Origin: Providencia alcalifaciens | Lineage (GTDB): Bacteria > Pseudomonadota > Gammaproteobacteria > Enterobacterales > Enterobacteriaceae | Assembly (NCBI RefSeq): GCF_020271745.1 | Contig: NZ_CP084296.1 | Coordinates: forward strand, 1,860,001 to 1,924,000 | Direction of reading: 5' to 3' | Length of the DNA stretch: 64,000 nucleotides | In this document: positions 1-8,897 of the stretch, in pieces | How positions within the stretch are numbered: the stretch's first letter is position 1 | How the letters are laid out: each line of letters begins with the position of its first letter | Position numbers and translations under genes: made by a program | Notes under the pieces: generated by a model | What the model was told of the DNA's origin: nothing | What the model saw: the letters and a program-made list of their open reading frames with translations, nothing else | Databases searched by the model: none

Positions 1-124
1 TACAGTGAAATTCAGTTTACGTAATAAATGGTTTTTTATTGTAATTATTCAGTTTTACTGTTGTCTTTGGAGTGAAGTCTAAGGTTTATACTCGGGATAA
101 GAATAACAGTGGAGGATACTTATT

Positions 125-430
125 ATGTCAATTTTCAGCTGGTTATTTAACCTCGGCAGAAATCGCTATAACTCGAAACGCGATAACCAATATCGAGATT
201 ATTCAAGGCATGGCAGCAGTTCTAAGCATGGCTCTAGAGGTAAACATGGATCTGGTGATAAACACGGTTATGACTCGAAGCATGGAGGGGGTTATCAATA
301 CAATGAAGGTCGAGGCGAAAACAATTATTTTTCACGGGGACAAAACATCCAAAAGTTAAGATGCCGACAATGCCAAAGTGCCGTAGACCCAAATGCAAAT
401 TTTTGCGGTGAATGTGGAGCATCAATGTAA
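125..430 (+). CDS. small zinc-ribbon protein
   Basis: Encodes 101 residues. A short N-terminal segment (MSIFSWLFNLGR) is followed by a low-complexity stretch, about residues 20-75, rich in Lys-His-Gly-Ser with repeated KHG triplets. The C-terminus is a zinc ribbon with two CxxC knuckles (CRQC and CGEC), about residues 80-98. GGAGG lies 9 bases before the ATG. Zinc ribbons of this kind usually bind nucleic acid or partner proteins; the specific role is unknown. It is followed after 36 bases by a methyltransferase gene on the same strand, so the two may be co-transcribed. The two cysteine pairs are directly visible; function is not. Confidence 0.7.
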   Translation: MSIFSWLFNLGRNRYNSKRDNQYRDYSRHGSSSKHGSRGKHGSGDKHGYDSKHGGGYQYNEGRGENNYFSRGQNIQKLRCRQCQSAVDPNANFCGECGASM

Positions 431-466
431 GGAAATAGAAAAGGTATTTCTGATTCAGGAGGAAGC

Positions 467-1024
467 ATGGCGGAATCATTTTTTTCCCATAAAAATCATT
501 ACCAGCTCTATGTTAAAAATTTCATTACATCTCCAGCTTCGATGGGAACGGTGTTCCCATCATCTCGTTGGCTATGTAATACCATGATTGACAATATTGA
601 TTGGGCTCAGTGTCATCAAATTGCAGAGATTGGTGCGGGTAACGGCGTCATGACTCGCTATATCGTGAACAAGATTACGGCGCAAACACATTTAGATCTC
701 TATGAAATTAATCGTGATTTTATCGATATTTTAAATCAGATTAATGACCCGAGAGTGGCCGTGAATCCATGCTCTGCAGAATATTTATTGGGTGATTATG
801 ATTTGATTATTTCAGGAATTCCTTTTCTTTCCCTGAATAAAAAAACCAGTATGCGAATATTAAAACAGGTGCGTAAGAGCCTAATAAAGCATCAGGGTAA
901 ATTGGTGTTATTTCAATATACCCAAGGTTGTGAGGCGTTATTTTCACGTTATTTTTCATTCACAAAAGAACGCGTGTATCGCAATTTCCCACCCGCTTGG
1001 GTGTATACCTGTGTACCTAAATAA
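467..1024 (+). CDS. SAM-dependent methyltransferase, phospholipid N-methyltransferase-like
   Basis: Encodes 185 residues, the size of a minimal Rossmann-type class I methyltransferase. Motif I is visible as AEIGAGNGVMTRYI at about residues 50-63, followed by an acidic strand end (LYEINRDF) that would bind the SAM ribose. The N-terminal F-x-SPASMGTVFPSS pattern resembles the PmtA/ribosomal RNA adenine dimethylase-like phospholipid methyltransferase group. An AGGAGG ribosome binding site precedes the ATG. The substrate cannot be deduced; lipid N-methylation is a family-level guess. A bidirectional terminator follows. Confidence 0.72.
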   Translation: MAESFFSHKNHYQLYVKNFITSPASMGTVFPSSRWLCNTMIDNIDWAQCHQIAEIGAGNGVMTRYIVNKITAQTHLDLYEINRDFIDILNQINDPRVAVNPCSAEYLLGDYDLIISGIPFLSLNKKTSMRILKQVRKSLIKHQGKLVLFQYTQGCEALFSRYFSFTKERVYRNFPPAWVYTCVPK

Positions 1025-1029
1025 CGCAT

Positions 1030-1066
1030 CTTAGGCCAGCGTGATAGAAGCTGGCCTAAGACTTTT
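1030..1066. terminator. bidirectional rho-independent terminator
   Basis: An 11-bp stem (CTTAGGCCAGC / GCTGGCCTAAG) with a 9-base loop is followed by ACTTTTT on the plus strand. It sits between the convergent methyltransferase and flavin reductase genes and can serve both. Confidence 0.85.
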
Positions 1067-1070
1067 TAAG

Positions 1071-1694
1071 TTATTTAGGGCGATACATTTCGAGTTTTTG
1101 TTGCTCTTCAATCCAATAATAATCCGCAGGTCCACCAGCCCTCATCAGAGGTTTTTGGCGGGCACTGTTATATAAGCCTTGCTCTAAGGTGGCTTCATCA
1201 ATATGCACCATCACTACTTCCCCCATAACCATCCACGTATCCAGTAGGCTGCCGTCTGCTCGCTTTAATTGCTGATATTCAGTGACCACGCATTCCATGG
1301 AAACAGGTGTTTGGGCGATGCGTGGAGGCGTAATTAATGTGGACGGTAAGGTGGAAAGCCCAGTAAGGTCAAACTCACTTTCTCCGCGAGGTAACATTGC
1401 ACTGCTTAAATTGACCTGCTGCCCAAGTTCAAGAGTCGCAAGGTTATAAACGAACTCACCTGTTTCGATAGCATTGGTGACGGAATCTTTTTTTCCAACA
1501 CTGGAAAAGACCAAAATAGGGGGAGAGTAGTTAAAAATATTGAAGAAGCTATAGGGCGCAAGATTGGTGTTGCCTTGCTTATCGCATGTGGAGATCCAAC
1601 CAATAGGGCGCGGACCAATTAATGAGGGGATCGGATCATGGGGAAGCCCATGACCTTGTTGCGGTTGGTAACTGTAAAACTGAGTTTTCATCAT
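1071..1694 (-). CDS. flavin reductase family protein (FMN-binding split barrel)
   Basis: Encodes 207 residues. The signature of the flavin reductase-like FMN-binding family is visible near the N-terminus: PRPIGWISTCDKQGNTNLAP, then SFFNIFNYSPPILVFSS, about residues 28-67, followed by KDSVTNAIETGEFVYNL. These segments bind FMN in the split-barrel fold. Members reduce flavin with NAD(P)H or act as flavoprotein oxidoreductases; the partner is unknown. The length is normal for the family. A GGAGCC motif just upstream of the ATG can act as ribosome binding site. It stands alone on this strand. Confidence 0.85.
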   Translation of the reverse strand: MMKTQFYSYQPQQGHGLPHDPIPSLIGPRPIGWISTCDKQGNTNLAPYSFFNIFNYSPPILVFSSVGKKDSVTNAIETGEFVYNLATLELGQQVNLSSAMLPRGESEFDLTGLSTLPSTLITPPRIAQTPVSMECVVTEYQQLKRADGSLLDTWMVMGEVVMVHIDEATLEQGLYNSARQKPLMRAGGPADYYWIEEQQKLEMYRPK

Positions 1695-2364
1695 TGGCTC
1701 CTTTTTTCGTTATCCTAACGGATTAATTTATTCTAGGTAATATTAGAAAATGAAAAGTGCACCATATGTATAGTTTAAGCATGATATGGATAATGGGGCA
1801 TGATTCGCATATTCGATTTTGATAAATTAAAATTATATTTAAAATTTTATTGTTTAAATTTATAAAACTCAAAATACGAGTTATTTAAGTATATTTTTAT
1901 TCTTTATTAAATTATTAAGGTTTTATATTTGATATTATTTATTTTGAGGCGTGAATAAGCTTAATTAATTTATAATCCGAAGTGTTTGTAATTGTATTAT
2001 TTTCTTTTGTTTAATTTTAAATAATATTTTTTTAATGATTTATAATGATAAAAATAAGAGAGTATTTATATTGTAAGCTAATTATATTATATGCTCTTAA
2101 TTATGTAATTTATTGATATTTAATATGATATAAATTAATCGCTGATATTGGAACGATCGATAAAGTTAATTTGATAGGTATTAACTATTGAATAATATAA
2201 TTTCGATCGATATAAACGTATTTACAGATTTATTTACTGTATCTATATTTTAATAAATTAAATTTCCTGCACTTTGGATATATCCATTTTTTATTGCGCT
2301 ATTTTCTCAATGAAGTGGCTACCTTTGAGTAAATAAAATTAAAGCTATTTAATTTGGTTTTAAT
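1695..2364. other. AT-rich gene-free region upstream of the fimbrial locus
   Basis: 670 bases without a credible gene, very AT-rich with long A/T runs. It probably holds the promoter and regulatory DNA of the fimbrial regulator and operon, and such DNA is a typical H-NS target (inference). Two copies of CGATCGAT, at about 2155 and 2204, lie roughly 50 bases apart in a stretch that otherwise has few G or C. No recombinase gene or long inverted repeat marks an invertible fim-type switch. Confidence 0.6.
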
Positions 2365-2709
2365 ATGATGAAAAACAAATATAGATTGCGTGAAGAAGTC
2401 GGTTTATTTATTCGAGAAGCACGGATTAATTGCTCATTAACAGGTGAGGAATTAGGACGTATGCTTCATATTAGTCAACAACAAATATCTCGCTATGAGC
2501 GTGGTATTACAAGTATCAATATAGAAACGCTTGATGCCATATTAAATAAATTAGGCAAGGATTGGTCTGAATTCTTTTTCAAAGTTATTGCTAACTATTC
2601 AGATGAAATAGCAGAGATAAAACGACAAGATAATTTTTTATTTCAAGATAAAAAATCAAAACATTCCTATTACGATAAATTAAAGTTCAAAGCCTTATAT
2701 GATCTTTAA
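2365..2709 (+). CDS. XRE-family regulator, MrpJ-like
   Basis: Encodes 114 residues. A helix-turn-helix of the Cro/C1 type covers about residues 10-68 (GEELGRMLHISQQQISRYE, then TLDAILNKLGKDWSEFF). Small XRE proteins of this size accompany mrp-type fimbrial operons in Proteus and Providencia, where MrpJ couples fimbriation to repression of motility. Here the gene is upstream of the pilin rather than at the operon end. The first two codons are both ATG, so the start may be 3 bases later. The DNA is as AT-rich as the leader region. The role as fimbrial or motility regulator is inferred from position and family. Confidence 0.8.
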   Translation: MMKNKYRLREEVGLFIREARINCSLTGEELGRMLHISQQQISRYERGITSINIETLDAILNKLGKDWSEFFFKVIANYSDEIAEIKRQDNFLFQDKKSKHSYYDKLKFKALYDL

Positions 2710-2837
2710 TCACGAATAATCAAATTTAAATGTTCTTCATTAATTATGTAATTAATTGTTATTTAATGTTTTTTTCCATTAACTATTTAATGGTGTATTG
2801 CGTTTCTCTTATTTTTAAACGAAAGGAAAGTCATTAT

Positions 2838-3389
2838 ATGAAACTTAATCAGTTAGCAATCATTACACTGCTGGCAACATCAGCGACTTCTTTTAGTGTA
2901 ATGGCGGAGAACACAGGCACGGTGAATTTTATCGGCACAGTGGTGACTTCACCCTGTAATATTGCACAACCATCTTTAAAACAAACTATTGATTTTGGAC
3001 AGCTTTCTCGCCGTGGTTTGGAGAACGGCCGAACGGCTGAAGTGGATTTTAATATCGAGTTAACAGGGTGTGATTTTTCAGATTACACCAAAGATGCAGC
3101 TGGCACACCAGCGGTAGTGAAAAGCATGGAGCTGGTTTTTACAGGACAAAACTACGCGGATGCTGGCAATACCTTGCTCTCAACCTCCCCGGGCAATACA
3201 AATAATGTGGGTATTGGTATTGATGGTTTTGAATTTGGCAAAGCCAAAGATATTTTATCGCGCATTATCAATAAGAAGGGTGATAACACCTTAACTTTCA
3301 AAGCATTAGCTAAGGCTATTGATGCGACAAAAGATGTTGCTGAAGGTAAGTTTAGTGCCGTGACTAACTTCCGAATTACGTATCAGTAG
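2838..3389 (+). CDS. major fimbrial subunit (type 1 pilin family)
   Basis: Encodes 183 residues from the ATG preceded by GAAAGGAAAG; an upstream in-frame ATG would add a long hydrophobic tail and is not favoured. A signal peptide ends near residue 23 (SVMA-EN). The mature protein has the pilin pattern: an N-terminal donor strand, a conserved Cys pair (Cys40 and Cys78) that would form the pilin disulphide, and a C-terminal beta strand ending in RITYQ with the usual penultimate Tyr. As the first structural gene before the usher, and followed by a strong hairpin, it is probably the shaft subunit. Confidence 0.9.
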   Translation: MKLNQLAIITLLATSATSFSVMAENTGTVNFIGTVVTSPCNIAQPSLKQTIDFGQLSRRGLENGRTAEVDFNIELTGCDFSDYTKDAAGTPAVVKSMELVFTGQNYADAGNTLLSTSPGNTNNVGIGIDGFEFGKAKDILSRIINKKGDNTLTFKALAKAIDATKDVAEGKFSAVTNFRITYQ

Positions 3390-3400
3390 GCATCGGAGCC

Positions 3401-3425
3401 TGCCGCCAGTGAACCGCTGGCGGCA
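3401..3425 (+). promoter_or_regulatory. intercistronic hairpin after the major pilin gene
   Basis: A 9-bp GC-rich stem (TGCCGCCAG / CTGGCGGCA) lies a few bases after the pilin stop codon and has no T-run. Such hairpins between pilin and usher genes protect or partly terminate the transcript, so that pilin is made in excess. The structure is visible; the effect is inferred. Confidence 0.65.
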
Positions 3426-3464
3426 TCAAGACTAGGTTGCAGGAGAAAGTTGAGGGGGATAATT

Positions 3465-4046
3465 GTGGTTGTTTATCAAAGGGTAACTCGTCAATTAGCT
3501 CAACTGATGAAAGTAACCATTTTGGTGTGCCCGATGATTTCGGGGGCGGCGATGAATAAGAGCGTTGTGCTCAATGGCAGCACAACGCTGAAAGGCATCG
3601 TCATCGCAACGCCGTGTTCGGTTGTCATGGAAAATAGATTTCAAACGGTTGATTTTTCACCTTTAGCAATCCCCCAGCTTGGCACAAAGTTGCAGCGTGA
3701 GCGACATCACCAGCCTTTTATTATTGAGTTACGCGACTGTGGAAGCCTTTATTCTTCACTCGATAGTAAAACATGGTCTATTCGATTTACTGGGGAGACA
3801 GCGGAGCACATTGATGCATTTGTGCTACGAGGTGCATCACAAGGTCTCGGGGTTTCTGTCCTTGATAGCCGTTTCAATACATTAATTCCAGAACAATATT
3901 ATCCTTTGTCTGACAATGTGTTGCGACAAGATAAATCAGGAAAATCACTCTATCTACAGTACTTTTTACGTCTAGAGCTAACTGGGCGACCGATTCAGGC
4001 GGGTAACTATCAAGGGTTAATCCGTTTTTTTATCGATTATCAATAA
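3465..4046 (+). CDS. fimbrial subunit, pilin family
   Basis: Encodes about 193 residues from a GTG preceded by GAGGGGG. A TTG 15 bases upstream and an ATG at 3507 are alternatives. A hydrophobic signal segment (KVTILVCPMISGAA) is followed by a pilin fold: a Cys in TPCSVVM, a second Cys in LRDCGS and the C-terminal strand ending RFFIDYQ. Position between major pilin and usher matches MrpB of Proteus, a minor or assembly-ending subunit; that equivalence rests on gene order only. Confidence 0.82.
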   Translation: MVVYQRVTRQLAQLMKVTILVCPMISGAAMNKSVVLNGSTTLKGIVIATPCSVVMENRFQTVDFSPLAIPQLGTKLQRERHHQPFIIELRDCGSLYSSLDSKTWSIRFTGETAEHIDAFVLRGASQGLGVSVLDSRFNTLIPEQYYPLSDNVLRQDKSGKSLYLQYFLRLELTGRPIQAGNYQGLIRFFIDYQ

Positions 4047-4134
4047 CACCGATTATCAATAAATTGCAGATAAACATTTTCTCGAAGTCATTTTCGAGGA
4101 GGGAACACTCGTCGCATTTGGGATGGTATAGAGC

Positions 4135-6639
4135 ATGATGTTCAAACATAGCAAATTAAGACAGACGATTTTATTGGCGCTAAGCATGGGGCTCGGCAAT
4201 AGCTACGCTGCTGAATTTAATACTGATGTGTTAGATGCCGAAGATATGAATAACATTGATATGAGCCAATTCTCTGTCGCGGGATATGTGCCACCTGGAG
4301 ACTATATTTTGACTGTTTTTGTCAATGGTCAGCGTTTAGGTGAACCGCGAGATATCGCCGTTTTTGATGATAAAAGTGCAAAAAATGCAAGTTACCAGCA
4401 AGTGTGCTTGGCACCTCAGCTGCTGGATTTTATGGGGTTAAAAAAATCCGCGGAGGAAAAAGTTTCGTTATTTCATGATGAAAAATGTTTGAATTTTTCA
4501 GATCTGGCAGGGGTACAAACTAAAGTGGATTTGCCTTCTATGTCCCTGAAAATGACCATTCCCCAAATGTGGATGGAATATCGTGATCCTTATTGGGTTC
4601 CTCCAAAATTATGGGAAGAGGGGATAAATGGCCTGTTTGTAGACTACAGCGCAAACATTTCGGCCACAAAAGAAACCGATGGCGACAAGCGCGTTTACTT
4701 ATCCGGTAATGGTACATCGGGTATTAACATTGGGGCTTGGCGGCTGCGTGGCGACTTTAATGGGACTTATCAAAAGCAACACGGTGGCAGTTATTCACAA
4801 GAAAAACATAACTTTGATTTTAGTCGGTTATATGCGTTTCGCTCATTGAAAGAATCGGCTGCGCTTCTTACGCTCGGGGAAAATAACTTTTATTCGGATG
4901 TTTTTGATTCTTGGCAATATACCGGTCTTTCGATTGAAAGTGATGATCGCATGCTGCCGCCAAAACTGGTGGGATATGCCCCTGAAATTATCGGTGTGGC
5001 GAAGACCAATGCCATTGTGATCGTCCGCAGTCAGGATCGGATCATTTCAGAAACCTCTGTGCCTCCGGGACCTTTTCGTATTCAAACCCTTGATAGCGGG
5101 ATCCGCGGTGTGCTGGATGTGACGGTACGCGAAGAAAATGGGGAAGAGAATAAATTCAGTCTCAGTACCGCATCGTTACCCTATTTAACCCGTCCGGGTC
5201 GGATAAATTATAAAGCGGCGGTGGGAAAAACACGTTATGACAATCGACATTTAACGGGGGAGCCCGTCATTAGTGGTGAATTGTCATACGGTGTATCAAA
5301 TGCGTGGTCGCTGTATGGTGGAACTCAGCTTAATGCCTATTATCAAAGTGCAGCTTTAGGGATTGGGCGTGACTTGTTTTCTTTCGGGGCGGTCGCGGTG
5401 GATATTACCCAATCTTTTGCTGATTATTCTGACGACGATAAAGGCCACTTACAGGGGCGTTCTTACCGTTTTAATTATGCGAAGTCATTCGAGGATCTCC
5501 GTACCGATATTACCTTTGCGGGCTACCGTTTCGCCGACAAAGAGTATCGAACGCTAATGCAATATATGGATGAGGAGAGAACCGGGCACTCGCCGCGAGC
5601 CACCAAGGAAAACTACCAAGTCTATTTAAATAAATACTTTGATGATTTTAACCTCTCGTTAAATTACCAATACAGCACCTATTGGCAGGATGACCCGCAA
5701 ACCCAGTACGGTTTATATGCCAATACGAGCCTGAACTTTCCTTCCCTTTCCCAATACAGTGGCAATATTGCACTCTCTGCGACGCGAACGGAGCGGAGTA
5801 ATGGCTATGAAGATGATGCCATTAACCTCTATTTAACGATCCCGCTGTACAGCGGGCATAGCCTGACATTTTCTGAGCTGTACTCTCGTTCCAATAAAAA
5901 GAATCAATATAACCATAATGTGGGATATAGCGGTTATGGGGATCGAGATAATTACAGCTTAACGATGGGGTATAACCACGGACAAGATGTGGATAGCCAA
6001 ACAAGCTTGAGCGGCTTTTATTCCCGTGACCTCTCGGATGCCAATGTGTCCATTAATGGCAGCTATGTTCCTCATCAATATCGCAGTATTGGGGCATCAA
6101 TTAATAGTGGGATCACGATAACAGGCAAGGGAGCAGCACTGCATCGCTCTGCCCATGGTGATACTCGCTTAATGGTGGAAACCTCGGATATTGGCGGCGT
6201 GCCGCTGAATCATGGTGTTACAAAAACCAATCGCTTCGGCTTGGCGGTGATCCCTAATGTGAATAGCTACCGTAAATCCTCGGCTTCCATTAATACCAGT
6301 AAATTACCGGACAACATTGAAGCACTCAGTGCCACCAGTGATATCACGCTCACAAAAGGCGCGATTGGCTATCGAAGTTTTCCTGTGATGAAAGGGGAAA
6401 AACTCTTTTCAGTGATCACCTTACCGGATGGCAAAAAACCCCCGTTTGGCGCCAGTGTGCGTAATGAGGCGAATCAAGAGCTTGGGATAATTGGAGAAGA
6501 TGGGGTGACGTGGTTGGTGGGGGTCGAAAAAAATACGGCGTTATGGGTCTATTGGCGCAATCAAAAACAGTGTCAGATAACGTTGCCAGACAGGTTAACG
6601 ACATCCTCTTCAATGCTGTTACTACCCTGTCAAAAATAA
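4135..6639 (+). CDS. outer-membrane fimbrial usher
   Basis: Encodes 834 residues, normal for FimD/PapC ushers. The signal peptide ends near NSYAAEFN. The N-terminal chaperone-binding domain begins FNTDVLDAEDMNNIDMSQF and includes the V-P-PGDYILTVFVNG strand. The 24-stranded pore follows, with the plug domain after residue 250 and the conserved PPKLVGYAPEIIGVAKTNA segment. A C-terminal domain has a Cys pair (KQCQITLP ... LPCQK). The usher accepts chaperone-subunit complexes and secretes the assembled fibre. It lies directly upstream of its chaperone gene. Confidence 0.95.
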   Translation: MMFKHSKLRQTILLALSMGLGNSYAAEFNTDVLDAEDMNNIDMSQFSVAGYVPPGDYILTVFVNGQRLGEPRDIAVFDDKSAKNASYQQVCLAPQLLDFMGLKKSAEEKVSLFHDEKCLNFSDLAGVQTKVDLPSMSLKMTIPQMWMEYRDPYWVPPKLWEEGINGLFVDYSANISATKETDGDKRVYLSGNGTSGINIGAWRLRGDFNGTYQKQHGGSYSQEKHNFDFSRLYAFRSLKESAALLTLGENNFYSDVFDSWQYTGLSIESDDRMLPPKLVGYAPEIIGVAKTNAIVIVRSQDRIISETSVPPGPFRIQTLDSGIRGVLDVTVREENGEENKFSLSTASLPYLTRPGRINYKAAVGKTRYDNRHLTGEPVISGELSYGVSNAWSLYGGTQLNAYYQSAALGIGRDLFSFGAVAVDITQSFADYSDDDKGHLQGRSYRFNYAKSFEDLRTDITFAGYRFADKEYRTLMQYMDEERTGHSPRATKENYQVYLNKYFDDFNLSLNYQYSTYWQDDPQTQYGLYANTSLNFPSLSQYSGNIALSATRTERSNGYEDDAINLYLTIPLYSGHSLTFSELYSRSNKKNQYNHNVGYSGYGDRDNYSLTMGYNHGQDVDSQTSLSGFYSRDLSDANVSINGSYVPHQYRSIGASINSGITITGKGAALHRSAHGDTRLMVETSDIGGVPLNHGVTKTNRFGLAVIPNVNSYRKSSASINTSKLPDNIEALSATSDITLTKGAIGYRSFPVMKGEKLFSVITLPDGKKPPFGASVRNEANQELGIIGEDGVTWLVGVEKNTALWVYWRNQKQCQITLPDRLTTSSSMLLLPCQK

Positions 6640-6675
6640 CGGAATTTTTATTATCTTTAATCTATGAGGGTGATT

Positions 6676-7404
6676 ATGCTGAACTTTAAATCTATTTCTA
6701 CAGCATTGATAAGCATGCTTATTGGAGCGCTGCAAGTCTCTTATGGTGCAGTGATTCTGGATAGAACGCGAATTGTTTTTCCGGGCAATGAAAACTCTAT
6801 TAATGTACGTATTGCTAATGATAATCCCGAAGAAGCTTATCTCGCTCAAAGTTGGATTGAAGATCTTCAAGGTAAAAAACTGACTCAAGGTGCGATCCTC
6901 GCCACACCGCCATTACAACGGGTAGAAGCCAATAGCTACAGTCTAGTGCGCTTGAGCAAAACACCGTTATTAAGCCAATTACCTGATGATAGAGAGTCTG
7001 TTTTCTATTTCAATTTGCGTGAAGTTCCGCCGAAATCCACGGAAGAAAATACACTGCAAATCGCACTGCAATCCCGCGTCAAATTGTTCTATCGTCCGGA
7101 GAAAATCCTCGAAGCTTCTCAAACTAAATGGGCGCACAACATTACGTTGCAAAAAACGGTCAAAGGCTACCGTTTGAATAACACCACACCGTTTAACTTA
7201 ACGGTGATTGGGGTAGGAAATAGCAAAAAACAGTCGGAAGAGAGCAGCTTTGAGGTCGTGATGGTCGCCCCAAAATCCACATTCGAGATTAATACCCATA
7301 CGCTGACCACCCCTTATCTCACTTACATCAATGATTATGGTGGCAAACCAACACTGGTATTTCGTTGCCAAGGAGACACCTGCACAGTCTCTGGGGAACA
7401 GTAA
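6676..7404 (+). CDS. periplasmic fimbrial chaperone (PapD family)
   Basis: Encodes 242 residues from the ATG preceded by GAGGGTGATT; an in-frame ATG 12 bases earlier overlaps that ribosome binding site. A signal peptide ends near VSYGAVIL. The mature start VILDRTRIVFPGNENSI is the canonical PapD-type N-terminal strand. The F1-G1 region NSYSLVRL and the second Ig-like domain follow, with a Cys pair near the C-terminus (FRCQGDTCTV). It stabilises pilins by donor-strand complementation and delivers them to the usher encoded just upstream. Confidence 0.93.
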   Translation: MLNFKSISTALISMLIGALQVSYGAVILDRTRIVFPGNENSINVRIANDNPEEAYLAQSWIEDLQGKKLTQGAILATPPLQRVEANSYSLVRLSKTPLLSQLPDDRESVFYFNLREVPPKSTEENTLQIALQSRVKLFYRPEKILEASQTKWAHNITLQKTVKGYRLNNTTPFNLTVIGVGNSKKQSEESSFEVVMVAPKSTFEINTHTLTTPYLTYINDYGGKPTLVFRCQGDTCTVSGEQ

Positions 7405-7435
7405 TGGAGCCAAGACATAAAAGGGGAGAATGTGG

Positions 7436-7828
7436 ATGAATATTATCCGGTTAGTTATCGGGATTATCACAATGACCGTAAGTGCTTGGGGAAATGGGGA
7501 GGAATTTCTAGGCAGCGTGCCGCCCACTGAATCCCATTATGAATCTTTGCATACGGGCTGGTTTTTGGTGAATGCCACGCTATTCAATGCGCCATGCAGT
7601 TTAGAGGTGGGGAAAATATTGAAATTGACCCATTGCGGCGCAGGAGTTGCATTCAGTGAAAGTGATAATGGAGCGAAAACGCCCGCCATTCTGCTCGTGG
7701 TGGATGTTTTAACGGGGGAAAAAGTGGTGCGTTACCCCGTGGCACTCATTGATGGAAATAACCCCATTCAGCTCCCTTCTGTGATTGATAAAGCGCATCC
7801 ACTGCGTTTGGAGGTGAGATATGAATAA
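7436..7828 (+). CDS. short pilin-like minor fimbrial protein
   Basis: Encodes 130 residues from the second of two close ATGs, which has better spacing (7 bases) to GGAG. There is a signal peptide (IIRLVIGIITMTVSAWG), two Cys only about 14 residues apart (APCSLEV ... LTHCGAG) and a pilin-like C-terminal strand LRLEVRYE. It is clearly shorter than a standard pilin domain (about 150-160 mature residues). It sits in the operon in the place of a minor subunit or adaptor and its stop overlaps the next gene. The exact role is unknown. Confidence 0.7.
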   Translation: MNIIRLVIGIITMTVSAWGNGEEFLGSVPPTESHYESLHTGWFLVNATLFNAPCSLEVGKILKLTHCGAGVAFSESDNGAKTPAILLVVDVLTGEKVVRYPVALIDGNNPIQLPSVIDKAHPLRLEVRYE

Positions 7829-8351
7829 ACTAACCCTATTCTGGTGGCTGCTAGCTCCCCTTTTTTGGAGCTTTTCGACCCAAGGTAATGCGCAATTTCT
7901 GGATGTGAAATTTAGCGGAGAGTTAGTGCACCTCTCTTGCAAGGTGAGCGCAGGATCCGTCAAAAAAGAGATCCAATTAGACGATTTACGCATGCAGTCT
8001 CTTAATCAGGGGGTGATTAGCGCTATCACGCCATTTTCCATTGAAATTGACCATTGCCAGCGTGCAGAGTTGGGAAAACTTATCGAGGTAACGTGGCATG
8101 GGGCGCAGTTAGTGGATATTGATGGGGATAGCTATCTTATCACTCAAGGAGACAGCGGTGTGGTATTAGGGATCGTGGATAGTAAAGATAAACCCATTGC
8201 TTGGGATGAGCCGATTGATGTAGGCAGCGTTGCAGTGGTGAATGATGAACAGTCTTTATCCTTTGGGGTAGTGGCACGCAAACCTCCTTATGGCTACGTC
8301 AGCACAGGGCAGTTCTCTGGCTGGGCTACATTTTCCGTGGAGTATAAATAG
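7821..8351 (+). CDS. minor fimbrial subunit
   Basis: Encodes 176 residues. The start overlaps the end of the preceding gene by 8 bases, which implies translational coupling. A signal peptide ends near STQGNAQF. Pilin features follow: Cys in VHLSCKV, a second Cys in IDHCQRA, and a C-terminal strand SVEYK. It is likely a minor or adaptor subunit of the same fimbria. Confidence 0.83.
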   Translation: MNKLTLFWWLLAPLFWSFSTQGNAQFLDVKFSGELVHLSCKVSAGSVKKEIQLDDLRMQSLNQGVISAITPFSIEIDHCQRAELGKLIEVTWHGAQLVDIDGDSYLITQGDSGVVLGIVDSKDKPIAWDEPIDVGSVAVVNDEQSLSFGVVARKPPYGYVSTGQFSGWATFSVEYK

Positions 8352-8884
8352 TGAAGCAAATCAATAAAGACAAAAAGTATTGGTGGGGTTTACTGTTATT
8401 TATCTCACCGGTGGTTTATGGGGACGTGTTTGTGGATGTCATGGCGACAATGGTCGATCCTGCTTGCCACGTACGCAGTGAAAATAACGATTCACCACTG
8501 CACATTAATTTTGGGGTGGTTGAAATTAATGGCGCGCCGGGGGTTTCGTTAACCAAAGATTTTCCGGTGTATATCAGTGGGTGCTCAGGGAGAAAAACGT
8601 TGTCGGTGCTACTCACCCCAAAAGGCTATGGAATGGAAGAGTATCAAGGTCGACAAATTTTATCCACCAGTGCAAAAGGGTTGGGGATCGATTTTTTTGA
8701 TATCACAGATGGGTTAACATTTCCTTTAGAACTCAATCAATTACAAACCATCACGCCACAACCTATCAGTGCGACGGAGCACCGTATTAATCTTCAAGCA
8801 AAGTTGGTGAATACACGGCCACTCAGCCAATTACCCGCAGGAAGATTCACGTCGGCAATGATGATCTCAGTCACTTATCACTAA
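8351..8884 (+). CDS. minor fimbrial subunit
   Basis: Encodes 177 residues from a GTG that shares one base with the previous stop codon (TAGTG), so it is translationally coupled. A signal peptide ends near VVYGDVF. The first Cys (DPACHV) and second Cys (SGCSG) give the pilin disulphide, and the C-terminal strand ends MISVTYH. It lies directly before the adhesin gene, the usual place for a tip adaptor such as MrpG or FimG. Confidence 0.85.
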   Translation: MKQINKDKKYWWGLLLFISPVVYGDVFVDVMATMVDPACHVRSENNDSPLHINFGVVEINGAPGVSLTKDFPVYISGCSGRKTLSVLLTPKGYGMEEYQGRQILSTSAKGLGIDFFDITDGLTFPLELNQLQTITPQPISATEHRINLQAKLVNTRPLSQLPAGRFTSAMMISVTYH

Positions 8885-8897
8885 TGGAAACAGCAAT

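Noticed and set aside
1695-2364. An invertible promoter switch upstream of the fimbrial genes
   Set aside because: No long inverted repeats and no fimB/mrpI-type recombinase gene nearby; only short octamers were found.
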